Of a stretch of DNA of 64,000 nt, positions 50,731-61,776 are shown one piece after another. The stretch's first letter is position 1. Each line of letters opens with the position of its first letter. The stretch is taken from the NCBI RefSeq assembly GCF_002266465.3, contig NZ_CP029427.2, forward strand, positions 2,544,501-2,608,500, given 5' to 3'. The notes under the pieces were generated by a model. That model was not told the DNA's origin and made no database searches. It worked only from the letters and a program-made list of their open reading frames with translations. Source of the stretch: Bradyrhizobium symbiodeficiens. Its GTDB lineage: Bacteria > Pseudomonadota > Alphaproteobacteria > Rhizobiales > Xanthobacteraceae. The translations under genes and the position numbers were made by a program.

Positions 50731-51510
50731 ATGACACATCGCCAAGAGTCTAACTGCGCGTCTGCGCGTGCAGTGGTTGCTGGCCGCGACGTCGCGGCGC
50801 GCTGGTGCGCTCTCGCCGAGCAGCGGCTGCAACATCTCTCCGAAATGTTCGAGACCGGCCGCTGGCGCCGTTATCACTCCGAGATCGCATTCCTCGAAAA
50901 CATCCAGGAAGCCAAGCGCGCCGTCGAGACCTGGCGCGCGCTGGCGACCGGTGCTGATGTCGCCGAGGCCGCTGCAAGCGTGACGCCGGCAATCGGCTGG
51001 TCGCCGGCGACCATGCCCCGGGTGCTTCCGCGCGAGCAGCAGGCGCAGATCGTGCAGCCCAAGACCCTGCAGCCAAAGGCCGTCCACATCGCCCCCGAGA
51101 CCGCCGTGCCGGTCAGGCTCGACCCGCAGCCGGACGTTCTCGCCGAAATCACCGAAGCGCCGCTTGCCCCTCCTGCCGCCTCCGCCGCAATGGCGTCGTT
51201 TATTGCGCCTGCCGAGATGCCGCCGCTCAAGGCTCCCGCGGCGAGGGCACCGCTTACCGCTCCTGCCGTGAGGTCACCGCTCGCGGCGCCTGCCGCAACT
51301 CCTGCATTCGCCGCGCCTGAAGTGAGGCCGCCGCTCGCGGTCGCTGCGGCGAAGCCGCCGAAGACCGCGCCTGCCACGATGGCAGCGCTCCTGCCGCAGT
51401 TCGCCCCGCCGGCCGAGGAAATCGTCGCAGCCCCCGAGCGCGTCGTCGAATTCACCTTCAACCTCGACGGCCTGGAAGCCAAGTACCCCCTGCTCAGGAA
51501 CGCATTCTAG
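50731..51510 (+). CDS. TIGR03809-like Pro/Ala-rich protein
   Basis: 259-residue protein. The conserved part is the N-terminal 75 residues: ARWCALAEQRLQHLSEMFET, GRWRRYHSEIAFLENIQEAK and VETWRALATG, a helical segment that I recall as TIGR03809. The middle (about residues 130-225) is low-complexity Ala/Pro with recurring APxxxPPL and APAxxxPL units. A short conserved C-terminus is VVEFTFNLDGLEAKYPLLRN. No signal peptide is present. The start at 50731 (MTHRQESNCASAR) is preferred. It is convergent with the TIGR03808-like gene across a 126-base gap; the two families have adjacent accession numbers and usually neighbour each other, so a shared function is likely but unknown. Confidence 0.72.
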   Translation: MTHRQESNCASARAVVAGRDVAARWCALAEQRLQHLSEMFETGRWRRYHSEIAFLENIQEAKRAVETWRALATGADVAEAAASVTPAIGWSPATMPRVLPREQQAQIVQPKTLQPKAVHIAPETAVPVRLDPQPDVLAEITEAPLAPPAASAAMASFIAPAEMPPLKAPAARAPLTAPAVRSPLAAPAATPAFAAPEVRPPLAVAAAKPPKTAPATMAALLPQFAPPAEEIVAAPERVVEFTFNLDGLEAKYPLLRNAF

Positions 51511-51556
51511 CGTCTGGGAGGGGGGCAAGGGAAAGCAAGCGCGCTTCTCACCCCGC

Positions 51557-51612
51557 CATCCCGAGGCGCGAGGCATGGGACACAGCGCGTCCCATGGGGA
51601 GCCTCGAAGGAT
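51557..51612. repeat. Palindromic repeat/bidirectional terminator between convergent genes
   Basis: CATGGGAC (51574-51581) pairs with GTCCCATG (51589-51596). Outside it, CATCCCGAGGC and GCCTCGAAGGATG form an imperfect stem. It resembles a Bradyrhizobium repeat by memory. It separates two convergent genes. Confidence 0.65.
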
Positions 51613-51636
51613 GTACGGCCCGGCTGCCAGCCGCGC

Positions 51637-53007
51637 CTACCTTCGAACCGCATTGCCGCCGACCATCACCTGCGCGAATCGTTGCGCGCCGTCGGCTGAC
51701 AGATCCGAGGTCACCGCGCGCGCATGGTCCAGGCCGACGACGGCGCCGCGCGGGGTTTCGGAGATCATGTTGTTGTTGACCAGCGCGATGCCTGCGCCCG
51801 GCACGACGGAGACGCCGACGCCCGCCAGCGCCTTGCGGATCACGTTGCCGGTGATCGCGACGTCGCGCAGATATTTGCCCCAGCCGGCGACGATGCCGTA
51901 GGACGGCGCATTCTCGATCACATTGCCGGTCACGGCTGAATCCGCCTCGATGTAGATGCCGACGCCCGCGTCGTCGTCGGGCGCGGTGCCGATCGGTCGT
52001 TTCGGGATCAAATTGCGGATGATGTTGCCCTGGACCACCGCGATGCGGCCGCCCTCGTTGAAATTGCAGACGGAGACGCCGACGGCGGCGCCATCCACCG
52101 TGTTGTTGGCGATCACCGCGGCCTCGAACGCGAACTCGGAATAGAGCGCGACCTCGCGCACGTCGCTGACGCTGTTGCCGGAGATGTGGATGTTCGAGGC
52201 CGAATTGCCGCGCACCGCGGAGTAATCGCAGTTCCTGATGCGGTTGCCGCGCACGATCACGTTGCCGGCGCGAAAGGCATTGATGGCATTGCCGTACTGA
52301 CCGGAGCCGCCGGGACCGGCCTTGATGTTCTCGATGCGGTTGTCGGCGACCAGCGTGCCGTCGTCGCCGATCGCGCTGCGCAGGATCTCGATGCCGTTGT
52401 CGTTGGTGCCGATAATCGTGTTACGGCAGACGCTGAGCCCCTTGGCGTCGAACGAGACCACCGCGGAGACCGCGATGTCAGTGAAGATGTTGCCGGAGAT
52501 GTCGCCCGTGACCTGCTCTAGCCAGATGCCGCTGCCGCCTGAGTTCGTGATCTCGCAATCGGCGATGCGGATGTCGCGTCCGCCGAGCACATGGATCAGC
52601 CCGCGACGCGTCGGCAGCGGAATGCCGCCGCCGTCGAAGGTGATGCCGGTGAGGCCGATGGAGTCCGAACCGTCGCTCTGGATCGCCGAGGCGCCCCCGG
52701 TGAAGATGAGTTTCGTCGCGCCGCGCACGCCGATCAATTGTGCGCCGTTCGGCAGCCGCAACAGCCCGGTGCGATAGACGCCGGGCGGTAGCGCCAGCGG
52801 CATCTGCGCCCGCGCCGTTTCGTCGATCGCGCGTTGCAGCGCGCGGGTCTGATCTTCGCTGCTACCGGGCCGCACGCCATATTGCGTGGCGTCACGGCCG
52901 AGCAGGGATGTCAGCGGCGCCGCGCGCGCGGCATCGGCCGGCATGGCGAGCGCGCCTGCGATGCCTGCGGTCGAAGCTCCGATGAGATGACGGCGATTGA
53001 GGTCCAT
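51637..53007 (-). CDS. Tat-exported right-handed beta-helix protein (TIGR03808-like)
   Basis: 456-residue protein. A Tat signal MDLNRRHLIGASTAGIAGAL is cleaved near ARA. Residues from about 110 onward form parallel beta-helix repeats of about 22 residues, full of Asn ladders: RDIRIADCEITNSGGSGIWL, LSVCRNTIIGTNDNGIEIL, VIVRGNRIRNCDYSAVRGNS and IHISGNSVSDVREVALYSEF. This pectin-lyase-like fold suggests carbohydrate binding or cleavage, but catalytic residues are not evident. The start at 53007 is fixed by the Tat leader; the frame is open to 53136 without character. It is convergent with the TIGR03809-like gene and upstream of the repeat at 53124. Confidence 0.85.
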   Translation of the reverse strand: MDLNRRHLIGASTAGIAGALAMPADAARAAPLTSLLGRDATQYGVRPGSSEDQTRALQRAIDETARAQMPLALPPGVYRTGLLRLPNGAQLIGVRGATKLIFTGGASAIQSDGSDSIGLTGITFDGGGIPLPTRRGLIHVLGGRDIRIADCEITNSGGSGIWLEQVTGDISGNIFTDIAVSAVVSFDAKGLSVCRNTIIGTNDNGIEILRSAIGDDGTLVADNRIENIKAGPGGSGQYGNAINAFRAGNVIVRGNRIRNCDYSAVRGNSASNIHISGNSVSDVREVALYSEFAFEAAVIANNTVDGAAVGVSVCNFNEGGRIAVVQGNIIRNLIPKRPIGTAPDDDAGVGIYIEADSAVTGNVIENAPSYGIVAGWGKYLRDVAITGNVIRKALAGVGVSVVPGAGIALVNNNMISETPRGAVVGLDHARAVTSDLSADGAQRFAQVMVGGNAVRR

Positions 53008-53123
53008 GACGCGTCCTCCGGCGGAAGCGGGAGGGCATCCGCATCGACTAGGTAGCGCAGGGGCGGCCGGAGTCGTGAGGATTGTTCGCGGTAGGGTTAA
53101 ATGTTTACCGCAGAGACGGCGCC

Positions 53124-53214
53124 GTAGGATGGGCAAAGCGAAGCGTGCCCACCATTGTCACCATGACGCTGATGTATGGTGGGCACGGCGCAAGGGCGCC
53201 TTTGCCCACCCTAC
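53124..53214. repeat. Palindromic intergenic repeat, family A copy 2 (inverted)
   Basis: GTAGGATGGGCAAA (53124-53137) pairs with TTTGCCCACCCTAC (53201-53214) with one mismatch. The inner GTGCCCACCAT (53145-53155) pairs perfectly with ATGGTGGGCAC (53176-53186). It is the same family as 28902-28991, in opposite orientation. Its right end provides the TAG stop of the peptidase gene. Confidence 0.88.
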
Positions 53215-53858
53215 GAAGCTCGCGCCTTTCGTGCCAATCCTACCATCTCCATCAGCATGGCCTCGCCTGCATCCACCAGCTCCTCCAGCGTGATCCGGGC
53301 TGCGCCCTTGCGCCGCACCGCACCGCCACGCGCGAGCAGGGGAATGTGGATGAAGGCCGCAAGCTGCGGCCCGCCCGCGCGCACATTCTCGATCGCGCGC
53401 CAGCTCAGGTAGTTGCAGAGATAGGCGCCGGCATCGCGCGAGGGACGCGCGTCGATGCCGGTGAGGCGCGCGGCGCGCAGCAGCCTTGCCGTGTGCGGAC
53501 CGAATGTCATGGCCTCGGCGGTGCCTGCGATGCCGCGCTTGCTCGATCGGGTGTTGGCGGCATCGGGCCAGAGCATGGTGACGGCGTTGCGCGCGCGGGT
53601 CTCGATGCGCAGATAAGGCGTGCGTGCGGCGAGGCCGAACATCAACAGCGCATCCGGCTTCACCTTCGCGAGCACATCAAGCAATTGCCGGTCGACCGCG
53701 GCATAGGTGACCGGGAAGATGTGGCTCGCGAGCGCGACATCATCGAGGGCCGGGCGGCGCAATTGCGCGAGCCGCGCGACCAGCGGCTGGGTCGGGTTAT
53801 AGGGCGCGCCCGGGAACGGCCCGAAACCGGTGAGGAGAACGCGGAGCTTCTCGCTCAT
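53211..53858 (-). CDS. Pyroglutamyl-peptidase I-like cysteine peptidase
   Basis: 215-residue peptidase of family C15, which removes N-terminal pyroglutamate. The start MSEKLRVLLTGFGPFPGAPY is the conserved N-terminus. The catalytic triad residues are Glu86 (LRIETRA), Cys148 (DAGAYLCNYLSW) and His171 (AFIHIPLL). The TAG stop codon lies inside the palindromic repeat, so the last few codons may have been changed by repeat insertion. The upstream meaB gene overlaps its ATG by four bases (53855-53858). Confidence 0.88.
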   Translation of the reverse strand: MSEKLRVLLTGFGPFPGAPYNPTQPLVARLAQLRRPALDDVALASHIFPVTYAAVDRQLLDVLAKVKPDALLMFGLAARTPYLRIETRARNAVTMLWPDAANTRSSKRGIAGTAEAMTFGPHTARLLRAARLTGIDARPSRDAGAYLCNYLSWRAIENVRAGGPQLAAFIHIPLLARGGAVRRKGAARITLEELVDAGEAMLMEMVGLARKARAS

Positions 53859-54844
53859 TTCAGCAACTCCAGGATCTGCTCGGCGGCGAGCGCCGGGGTG
53901 AGATGGCCGTCGGCGACTTCAGTCTCGATCTTCCGGACCTTGCTGCGAACCGAGGCCTCGCTGCGCAGCCGCGCCAGCATGCGCTGCTCCAGCATCGACC
54001 ACATCCATTTCACCTGCTGCTCACGCCGCCGCGCGGCGAAATCGCCCGAAGCGTTCATCGCCTTGCGGTGATCGAGAACCTTCTGCCAGAGCTCGGCGAT
54101 GCCGGTGCCGGCCAGCGCCGAATAGGTGACGACGGGCGGATGCCAATGCTCGGACCTCGGCGCCAAAATATGCAGCGCGCCGCGATAGTCGGCGGCGGTG
54201 ATGTTGGCGCGCTTGAGATTGTCGCCGTCTGCCTTGTTGATGGCGATCATGTCGGCGAGCTCGACCAGGCCCTTCTTGATTCCCTGCAATTCGTCGCCCC
54301 CGCCAGGCAGCATCAGCGCGAGGAAGAAATCGGTCATGTCGCAGACGGCTGTCTCGGACTGGCCGATGCCGACGGTCTCGACCAGCACGACGTCGAAGCC
54401 GGCCGCCTCGCACAGCAGCATCGCCTCGCGCGTCTTGGCCGCGACGCCGCCGAGCGTGCCCGAGGACGGCGAGGGCCGGATGAAGGCATTGTCGGAGGCG
54501 GACAGCCGCGCCATCCGTGTCTTGTCGCCGAGGATCGAGCCGCCGCTGCGCGCCGAGGACGGATCGACCGCGAGCACCGCGACCTTGTTGCCTTGCTCGA
54601 TCAGGTAGGTCCCGAGCACATCGATGGTGGTGGACTTGCCGACGCCGGGCGATCCCGTGATTCCGACGCGGAACGCCTTGCCGGTGTCGGTCAGCAGCAT
54701 CTGCACCAGCTCGCGCGCCAGCGCCTGATGGTCGCCGCGCCGGCTCTCCACCAGCGTGATGGCCCGGGCGAGGGCAGCGCGGCTGCCGGCGCGGAGCCCG
54801 TTGGCGAGGGTAGTGACGTCCAGCGAGGCCTTCTTCTCAGTCAT
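53855..54844 (-). CDS. meaB: MeaB/ArgK GTPase, methylmalonyl-CoA mutase chaperone
   Basis: 329-residue G3E-type P-loop GTPase that loads and protects the B12 cofactor of methylmalonyl-CoA mutase. Walker A GITGSPGVGKST (residues 61-72), VDPSSARSGGSILGDKTRM, LVETVGIGQSETAVCDMTDF and the base-recognition INKADGDN are all visible. The C-terminal helical MWSMLEQRMLARLRSEASVR is typical. The partner mutase genes are 5-10 kb away on the same strand (59604-64000), so the function fits the neighbourhood. Confidence 0.95.
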   Translation of the reverse strand: MTEKKASLDVTTLANGLRAGSRAALARAITLVESRRGDHQALARELVQMLLTDTGKAFRVGITGSPGVGKSTTIDVLGTYLIEQGNKVAVLAVDPSSARSGGSILGDKTRMARLSASDNAFIRPSPSSGTLGGVAAKTREAMLLCEAAGFDVVLVETVGIGQSETAVCDMTDFFLALMLPGGGDELQGIKKGLVELADMIAINKADGDNLKRANITAADYRGALHILAPRSEHWHPPVVTYSALAGTGIAELWQKVLDHRKAMNASGDFAARRREQQVKWMWSMLEQRMLARLRSEASVRSKVRKIETEVADGHLTPALAAEQILELLK

Positions 54845-54895
54845 GCCCTGCTTTACAACGCTGAGGCCGGGCAGGCGAGGGCCGCTCGCCCGGAA

Positions 54896-56407
54896 TCACC
54901 TGCTTGTCGCCACCGCCGTCTGCGCCGGTTTCACCTTGCGCCAGACCCAGACCATCACCGGCCAGAGCAGGGCGCCGATCGCCATCGCGGCGAGGATCGC
55001 CGCCACCGGGCGCTCGAAGAACGGCAGGATACTGCCGTCGGACTTGATCAGCGAGGTCACGAAAGCCTGCTCCACCATGGTGCCCATGACGATGCCCAGC
55101 ACCATCGCGGCGACGGGATAGCCGTTCGCCTCCATGACGTAGCCGATGATGCCGAAGGCGGCGACGGTGACGACGCCGAACATGTTGTTGCCGATCGCAA
55201 ACGAGCCGACCGCGCAGCACAGCATGATGACCGGCATGATCGCCGAGCGCGGCGCCAGCAGGATGTAGGCCGCGATCCGGATCATGGCGATGCCGAGCGG
55301 GATCATCATGATGTTGGCGATGATGAACATCAGGTAGATCGCGTACATGCTCGACGCTTTTTCGGTGAACAGCGTCGGGCCAGGATTGAGGCCCTTCATG
55401 TAGAGCACGCCGATCGCGATCGCGGCGATGGTGTCGCCGGGAATGCCGAACAGCAGCGAGGGCACCCAGCCCGAGGCGATGCTGGCATTGTTGCTGGCGC
55501 CGGCTTCGACCAGGCCCTCGACATGGCCGGTGCCGAATTTTTCCGGCTCCTTGGAGAAGCGCTTCGACATCGCGTAGCTGACCCAGGCCGCCATGTCGGC
55601 GCCGGCGCCGGGCAGCACGCCGATGATGATGCCGACGATGTTCCCGCGCGTCATCTGCCAGTGATATTTCTTGGTCAACTTCCACTGGCCGGCCATGATG
55701 CTTCCGAATTTTCGCCGTGGCAGCGGCGGGGGCTCGGGCGTCAGCATTGCGCGCATCACCTGCGCCACCGCGAACACGCCGACCAGCGCCGGGATCGGCT
55801 CGATGCCGCCGAACAGATCGGTGAGGCCGAAGGTGAAGCGCGGCACGCCGCCGGGATTCTCGATGCCGATGCAGGACACGAGCAGGCCGAGGAACATGCC
55901 GGCGATCGCCTTCACCGGCGAGGAGCGCGCCACCAGGGTCGCGCACATCAGGCCGAGCAGCGCCAGCCAGAAATATTCGAAGGTCGAGAACGACAGCGCG
56001 ATTTCAGCCAGCGGCGGCGCCAGGACCATCAGCGACAGCACGCCGGCGATGCCGCCGACTGCGGAGAACCACACGCCGGCACCTAACGCCAGCTCGGCCT
56101 GGCCCTTGCGCGTCATCGCGTAAGCTTCATCCGCGTAGGCAGCGGAGGCGGGCGTGCCGGGGATGCGCAACAGCGCGCCCGGAATGTCGCCGGAGAAGAT
56201 CGCCATCGAGGATGCCGCGACGATGGTCGCGATCGCCGCGATCGGCGAGAGGTAGAAGGTGACGGGGACGAGCAGGGCGGTCGCCATCGTTGCCGACAGG
56301 CCGGGCAGCGAGCCGATCACGAGGCCGTACACGGAGGCCGCGAACATCGCGATGATGACCTCCCAGGTGGAGATCAGGGCGAATGCTTCAATCAGGGTCT
56401 TGAGCAT
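54896..56407 (-). CDS. tctA: Tripartite tricarboxylate transporter, large permease TctA
   Basis: 503-residue inner-membrane permease with 10-12 helices. The family signature near the N-terminus, LVIGSLPGLSATMATALLVP, and the internal repeat VLPGAGADMAAWVSYAMSKR are visible, as is EAGASNNASIASGWVPSLLF. It works with TctB and TctC to import tricarboxylates or related organic acids. TctB lies 6 bases upstream. The C-terminal VWVWRKVKPAQTAVATSR is cytoplasmic. Confidence 0.94.
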   Translation of the reverse strand: MLKTLIEAFALISTWEVIIAMFAASVYGLVIGSLPGLSATMATALLVPVTFYLSPIAAIATIVAASSMAIFSGDIPGALLRIPGTPASAAYADEAYAMTRKGQAELALGAGVWFSAVGGIAGVLSLMVLAPPLAEIALSFSTFEYFWLALLGLMCATLVARSSPVKAIAGMFLGLLVSCIGIENPGGVPRFTFGLTDLFGGIEPIPALVGVFAVAQVMRAMLTPEPPPLPRRKFGSIMAGQWKLTKKYHWQMTRGNIVGIIIGVLPGAGADMAAWVSYAMSKRFSKEPEKFGTGHVEGLVEAGASNNASIASGWVPSLLFGIPGDTIAAIAIGVLYMKGLNPGPTLFTEKASSMYAIYLMFIIANIMMIPLGIAMIRIAAYILLAPRSAIMPVIMLCCAVGSFAIGNNMFGVVTVAAFGIIGYVMEANGYPVAAMVLGIVMGTMVEQAFVTSLIKSDGSILPFFERPVAAILAAMAIGALLWPVMVWVWRKVKPAQTAVATSR

Positions 56408-56413
56408 GGGGAA

Positions 56414-56908
56414 TTACCAGGGCGTCGGCAGCAGGCCGGCAGGAAGCGGCACACGCAGCAACTTGCCGAAGATGAGGTGAATGGCGAAGGGTGCGAGCGC
56501 CGCCAGCGGCAGGGCCAGCTTCCACTTGGCCCCGAGCGCAGTCGAGGTGACGTAGACCATGAGCGCCGCGGTGATGATGAAGCCGAGCCGGTCGGCGGCG
56601 ACCACGTAGAACAGCAGCAGCGCCGGCGGTAGCAAGGCGCGCAGGCCGTAGAGCTTGCCCTGCGGCGGTGGAGCGGCGGCCGTCTGGCCGTCCTCCAGCG
56701 GGATAAGCTCTTCCTCCTCCTCGAAGGAGTGGCCGATTCCGAACACGATCGCGAGCCCGCACAGCGCGAGGCCGCTGCCGATCACCAGCGGAAACACATT
56801 GGGGCCGACCGGCTGGCCCGGCACCGGCGGCAGCAACCAGCCGCCATAGGCAGCCGCAGCGCCGAGCACGACGAGAAACGATCCCGTGACGGAGTCGGGA
56901 AGACGCAT
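56414..56908 (-). CDS. tctB: Tripartite tricarboxylate transporter, small permease TctB
   Basis: 164-residue protein with four or five helices (SFLVVLGAAAAYGGWLLPPV, FPLVIGSGLALCGLAIVFGI, LLPPALLLFYVVAADRLGFI, LALPLAALAPFAIHLIFG). The P-G-P-x-x-F-P turn of TctB proteins appears as GPNVFPLVIG. It is 6 bases before tctA and 183 bases after tctC; the latter gap is filled with palindromes. Confidence 0.9.
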   Translation of the reverse strand: MRLPDSVTGSFLVVLGAAAAYGGWLLPPVPGQPVGPNVFPLVIGSGLALCGLAIVFGIGHSFEEEEELIPLEDGQTAAAPPPQGKLYGLRALLPPALLLFYVVAADRLGFIITAALMVYVTSTALGAKWKLALPLAALAPFAIHLIFGKLLRVPLPAGLLPTPW

Positions 56909-56946
56909 GGGGAAAAAGTCCTGTCAGAATTCCGGGAGGTGCGCTC

Positions 56947-57083
56947 CCTCTCCCCGCGTGCGGGGAGAGGTGGGGTGAGGGGGGCTCTTCGCGGGGACGG
57001 TGAAAATTGCATTCGCGGAGACTCCCGCTCACCCAGATCGCATCTGCGATGCGATCCAACCTCTCCCCGCAGGCGGGGAGAGG
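56947..57083. repeat. Composite palindromic repeat between tctC and tctB
   Basis: Two copies of the same palindrome, CCTCTCCCCGC...GCGGGGAGAGG, lie at 56947-56970 and 57060-57083. A perfect 9-bp stem, GATCGCATC (57036-57044) with GATGCGATC (57048-57056), lies between them. It occupies most of the gap between two genes of the same operon. Confidence 0.88.
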
Positions 57084-57091
57084 TGAAAACA

Positions 57092-58084
57092 TCACGCCTT
57101 GCTGAGACCGGCCGCCTTCATCGCTTCGCCCATCTGGGCGTCGCCCTTGTCCATGAAGCCAGTGAAATGGCCGGCGTCGCCCCACACGGTGCCGAAGCCG
57201 CGGTTGTTCATGAAGTCCTTGAACTCGGCGGAATCGTAGACCTTCTTCAGCGCTGCGGTGAGCTTGCTCGCGATCTCTGGCGGCAGGTTCTTCGGCCCTG
57301 CAATGCCGCGCCAGGCGCCGGTTGCGTAGTCGATGCCCATCGCTTCTTTCAGCGTCGGCACGTCCTTGAAGACCGGGTTGCGCGCGGGCGCCATGATGGC
57401 GAGGCTTTTGGCCTTGCCGGCCTCGATGATGGCGCGCGCCTCCGGCACCGAGCACGTCGTGAGGTCGAGGCCGCCTGCGGCGAGATCCTGCATCGCGGGT
57501 GCCGCGCCGTTCGAGGGCACCCAGGCGACCTGGTTGGCGGGCAGGCCCATCGCCTGCATCCAGCCGACCAGCGCCAGATGCCAGATGCCGCCCTGGCCGG
57601 TGCCCGACGCCTTGAACTTGCCGGGAGGCGCGGCCTTGATCGCCTCGGCGAGCTCCTTGACGGTCTTGTAGGGCGAGGAGGAGGAGACCTGGATGCCCGG
57701 GGGGTCCTCGTTCATCAGGGCCAGCGGCGTGTAGCTCTTCGGCGTCAGCTCGGTGAGGCCCTGCCAGTGCATCATCGAAATTTCGACGGTGAGCATGCCG
57801 ATGGTGTAGCCGTCGGGCTGTGCGGTCGCGATGGCGCTATGTCCGACCACGCCGGAGCCGCCGGTGCGGTTGACCACGTTGAAGGGTTGGCCGAGATCCT
57901 TTTCCAGCAGCGCTGCGACAATGCGCGCGGTCGCATCGGTTCCGCCGCCAGCGCCCCAGGGCACGATCACGGTGACCGGCCGGGCCGGATAGGCTTGTGC
58001 GCGTGCGGGCTTGAAGCCGAAAGCGGCGGATACGGCGACGGCGGCCGTTGAAGCCGCAAAGCTGCGGCGCGAAATCTTGGACAT
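57092..58084 (-). CDS. tctC: Tricarboxylate-binding periplasmic protein TctC (Bug family)
   Basis: 330-residue solute-binding protein. The signal peptide MSKISRRSFAASTAAVAVSA has a Tat-like SRRSF motif and cleaves after ARA before QAYPARPV. The Bug fold is shown by VTVIVPWGAGGGTDATARIV, NVVNRTGGSGVVGHSAIATA, and NQVAWVPSNGAAPAMQDLAA. It delivers an organic acid to TctAB, whose genes follow on the same strand after a palindromic gap. The start at 58084 is set by the signal peptide; the frame is open 70 codons upstream over the divergent control region. Confidence 0.93.
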   Translation of the reverse strand: MSKISRRSFAASTAAVAVSAAFGFKPARAQAYPARPVTVIVPWGAGGGTDATARIVAALLEKDLGQPFNVVNRTGGSGVVGHSAIATAQPDGYTIGMLTVEISMMHWQGLTELTPKSYTPLALMNEDPPGIQVSSSSPYKTVKELAEAIKAAPPGKFKASGTGQGGIWHLALVGWMQAMGLPANQVAWVPSNGAAPAMQDLAAGGLDLTTCSVPEARAIIEAGKAKSLAIMAPARNPVFKDVPTLKEAMGIDYATGAWRGIAGPKNLPPEIASKLTAALKKVYDSAEFKDFMNNRGFGTVWGDAGHFTGFMDKGDAQMGEAMKAAGLSKA

Positions 58085-58301
58085 TGAATGCCTCCCAACG
58101 GCGCCCGTGATGTCGGGCGCTCTTGTCAATGGCGACATTCTAGTCGGCTTTGCCGGGCCGCCGCAAGGTAGCGCTACCAAGGAGATCGACATGTTGTGTG
58201 AAAACAGCATGCCCATGGGATGGGCATTCGGAAATCGGGTGGGTTCTGCCCGCGCGCCTCGCCAGCCTGAGCGGGTAACCAAAGCCAAAGGCAAGCCACC
58301 G

Positions 58302-58769
58302 ATGACCCAAGCCTATTACAGCGCCGTGCTGGACCGCCCGCTGGACGACGTCTGGTCGCTGATCCGCGATTTCAACAACTATCCCGCTTACATCGACGGC
58401 GTGAGCGAGAGCGAGATCGAAGACGACAAGCGCGGCGACGAAGTCGGCGCCATCAGGCGCTTCTGCTATCTCGGAAACTGGATCCGCCAGCGCCTGGTCG
58501 ATCACTCGGACGAGCAGCGCACTCTCACCTATGCGGGTCTTGATGCACTGCCATATCCGCAGGATGCCGGAAGCCGGACGCCGGCGCCGACGCGCTATCA
58601 AGGCACCATGCAACTGCGCCCGATCGCCGAGGGCGACCGTACCCTCATCGAATGGTCGGTCGTCCTCGAGACCGAACCTGCGGATGCCGATCGCTGGCAG
58701 GCGCTATTCGCGTCCTGGATTCCCGATTGGACGAACTCACTTGCGCGGACGCTGGCGCGATCGAGTTAG
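58302..58769 (+). CDS. SRPBCC (polyketide cyclase/START-like) protein
   Basis: 155-residue hydrophobic-cavity protein. MTQAYYSAVLDRPLDDVWSL is the typical first strand and helix; IRDFNNYPAYIDGVSESEI and DRTLIEWSVVLETEPADADR follow. The C-terminal helix is WIPDWTNSLARTLARSS. The ligand or reaction is unknown. The start at 58302 fits the family; the open frame extends upstream to 58011, antisense to tctC. It is divergent from tctC (217 bases) and convergent with the DUF3298 gene. Confidence 0.8.
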   Translation: MTQAYYSAVLDRPLDDVWSLIRDFNNYPAYIDGVSESEIEDDKRGDEVGAIRRFCYLGNWIRQRLVDHSDEQRTLTYAGLDALPYPQDAGSRTPAPTRYQGTMQLRPIAEGDRTLIEWSVVLETEPADADRWQALFASWIPDWTNSLARTLARSS

Positions 58770-58776
58770 CGACCGC

Positions 58777-59568
58777 TCACGGCTCCTGGGCGTCGCCTTT
58801 CGGTCTTGCGCCGCCGAAGATGCGCGTGCCTTCCGCAGTGAGATACGGCTTCAGCGTCTCCCACGGCACGAAGGCGACATATTCGCCCTCGGCGTAGGGA
58901 CCGACGGCGTAGGGCGGATAGTGGAAGGTGAGGCCGGAGCTCTTGCCCGCTTCAGTCGACGGGGCGAGCGTCACCGCACCGATCTTGAGCAGGCTCGGTT
59001 TCAGCTCCTTGAACCATTCGTCGGTTGCGGTTTCGCTGGCGTCGCGCTTCTTCTTCTCGACTCTGAGCGAGGCGATGATGGCCTTCACCATCGCTTTCAT
59101 GGTCGCGCCGTTGTCGGCTGTGTCGGTGAAGAACGGGCGGATCGAGACCCGCTTGTTGTCGGCTTTGTCCCACAGGATCGTGTTGACGTCCGAATTGGGA
59201 TGCGCGCCGCGTGTGTTCATGTAGTCGTTGCGGAGGATGCTGACATAGCGGTCAGCGACGACCGAGCGGATCTCATATTTGCGCTCGAAATCCCAGCCGC
59301 CGTCCTTGAAGAATTGCGGATCGGCTTTGCGCGCGGCGGCAGCTTCGGCGGAGTTTTTGTCGAGCCATTTTTTCCCCTCCGCGAGGCAGTCCGCCGCCAG
59401 CGCTGCATCGGCCTTGATCCTGTCGTCGAGGAAGACGCGCGCCTCGATGCTCTTGTTCTTGATGACGGAGTCGGGCTTGGGGTCGGCTGCGTCGGCGGGA
59501 CTGAACAGTGTGCTGCAAACCATGGCAACACCGAGCGCGCGCACGAACGTTGACGCGAGAAACATCAC
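58777..59568 (-). CDS. Secreted DUF3298/RsiV-like protein
   Basis: 263 residues with a signal peptide (LASTFVRALGVAMVCSTLFS) cleaved near ADA. The body has the DUF4163/DUF3298 pattern seen in PdaC and RsiV C-terminal domains: DYMNTRGAHPNSDVNTILWD, DNKRVSIRPFF and the late FHYPPYAVGPYAEGEYVAFV. In RsiV this fold binds lysozyme; here no role is proven. It is convergent with the SRPBCC gene (7 bases) and leftward like the mutase genes. Confidence 0.82.
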   Translation of the reverse strand: MMFLASTFVRALGVAMVCSTLFSPADAADPKPDSVIKNKSIEARVFLDDRIKADAALAADCLAEGKKWLDKNSAEAAAARKADPQFFKDGGWDFERKYEIRSVVADRYVSILRNDYMNTRGAHPNSDVNTILWDKADNKRVSIRPFFTDTADNGATMKAMVKAIIASLRVEKKKRDASETATDEWFKELKPSLLKIGAVTLAPSTEAGKSSGLTFHYPPYAVGPYAEGEYVAFVPWETLKPYLTAEGTRIFGGARPKGDAQEP

Positions 59569-59603
59569 GCAAAATCCTTCTTCTCGGAAGATTGGCGGTG
59601 AAG

Positions 59604-61760
<2,157 letters not shown>

Positions 61761-61776
61761 GGCTTCAACCATTTCA

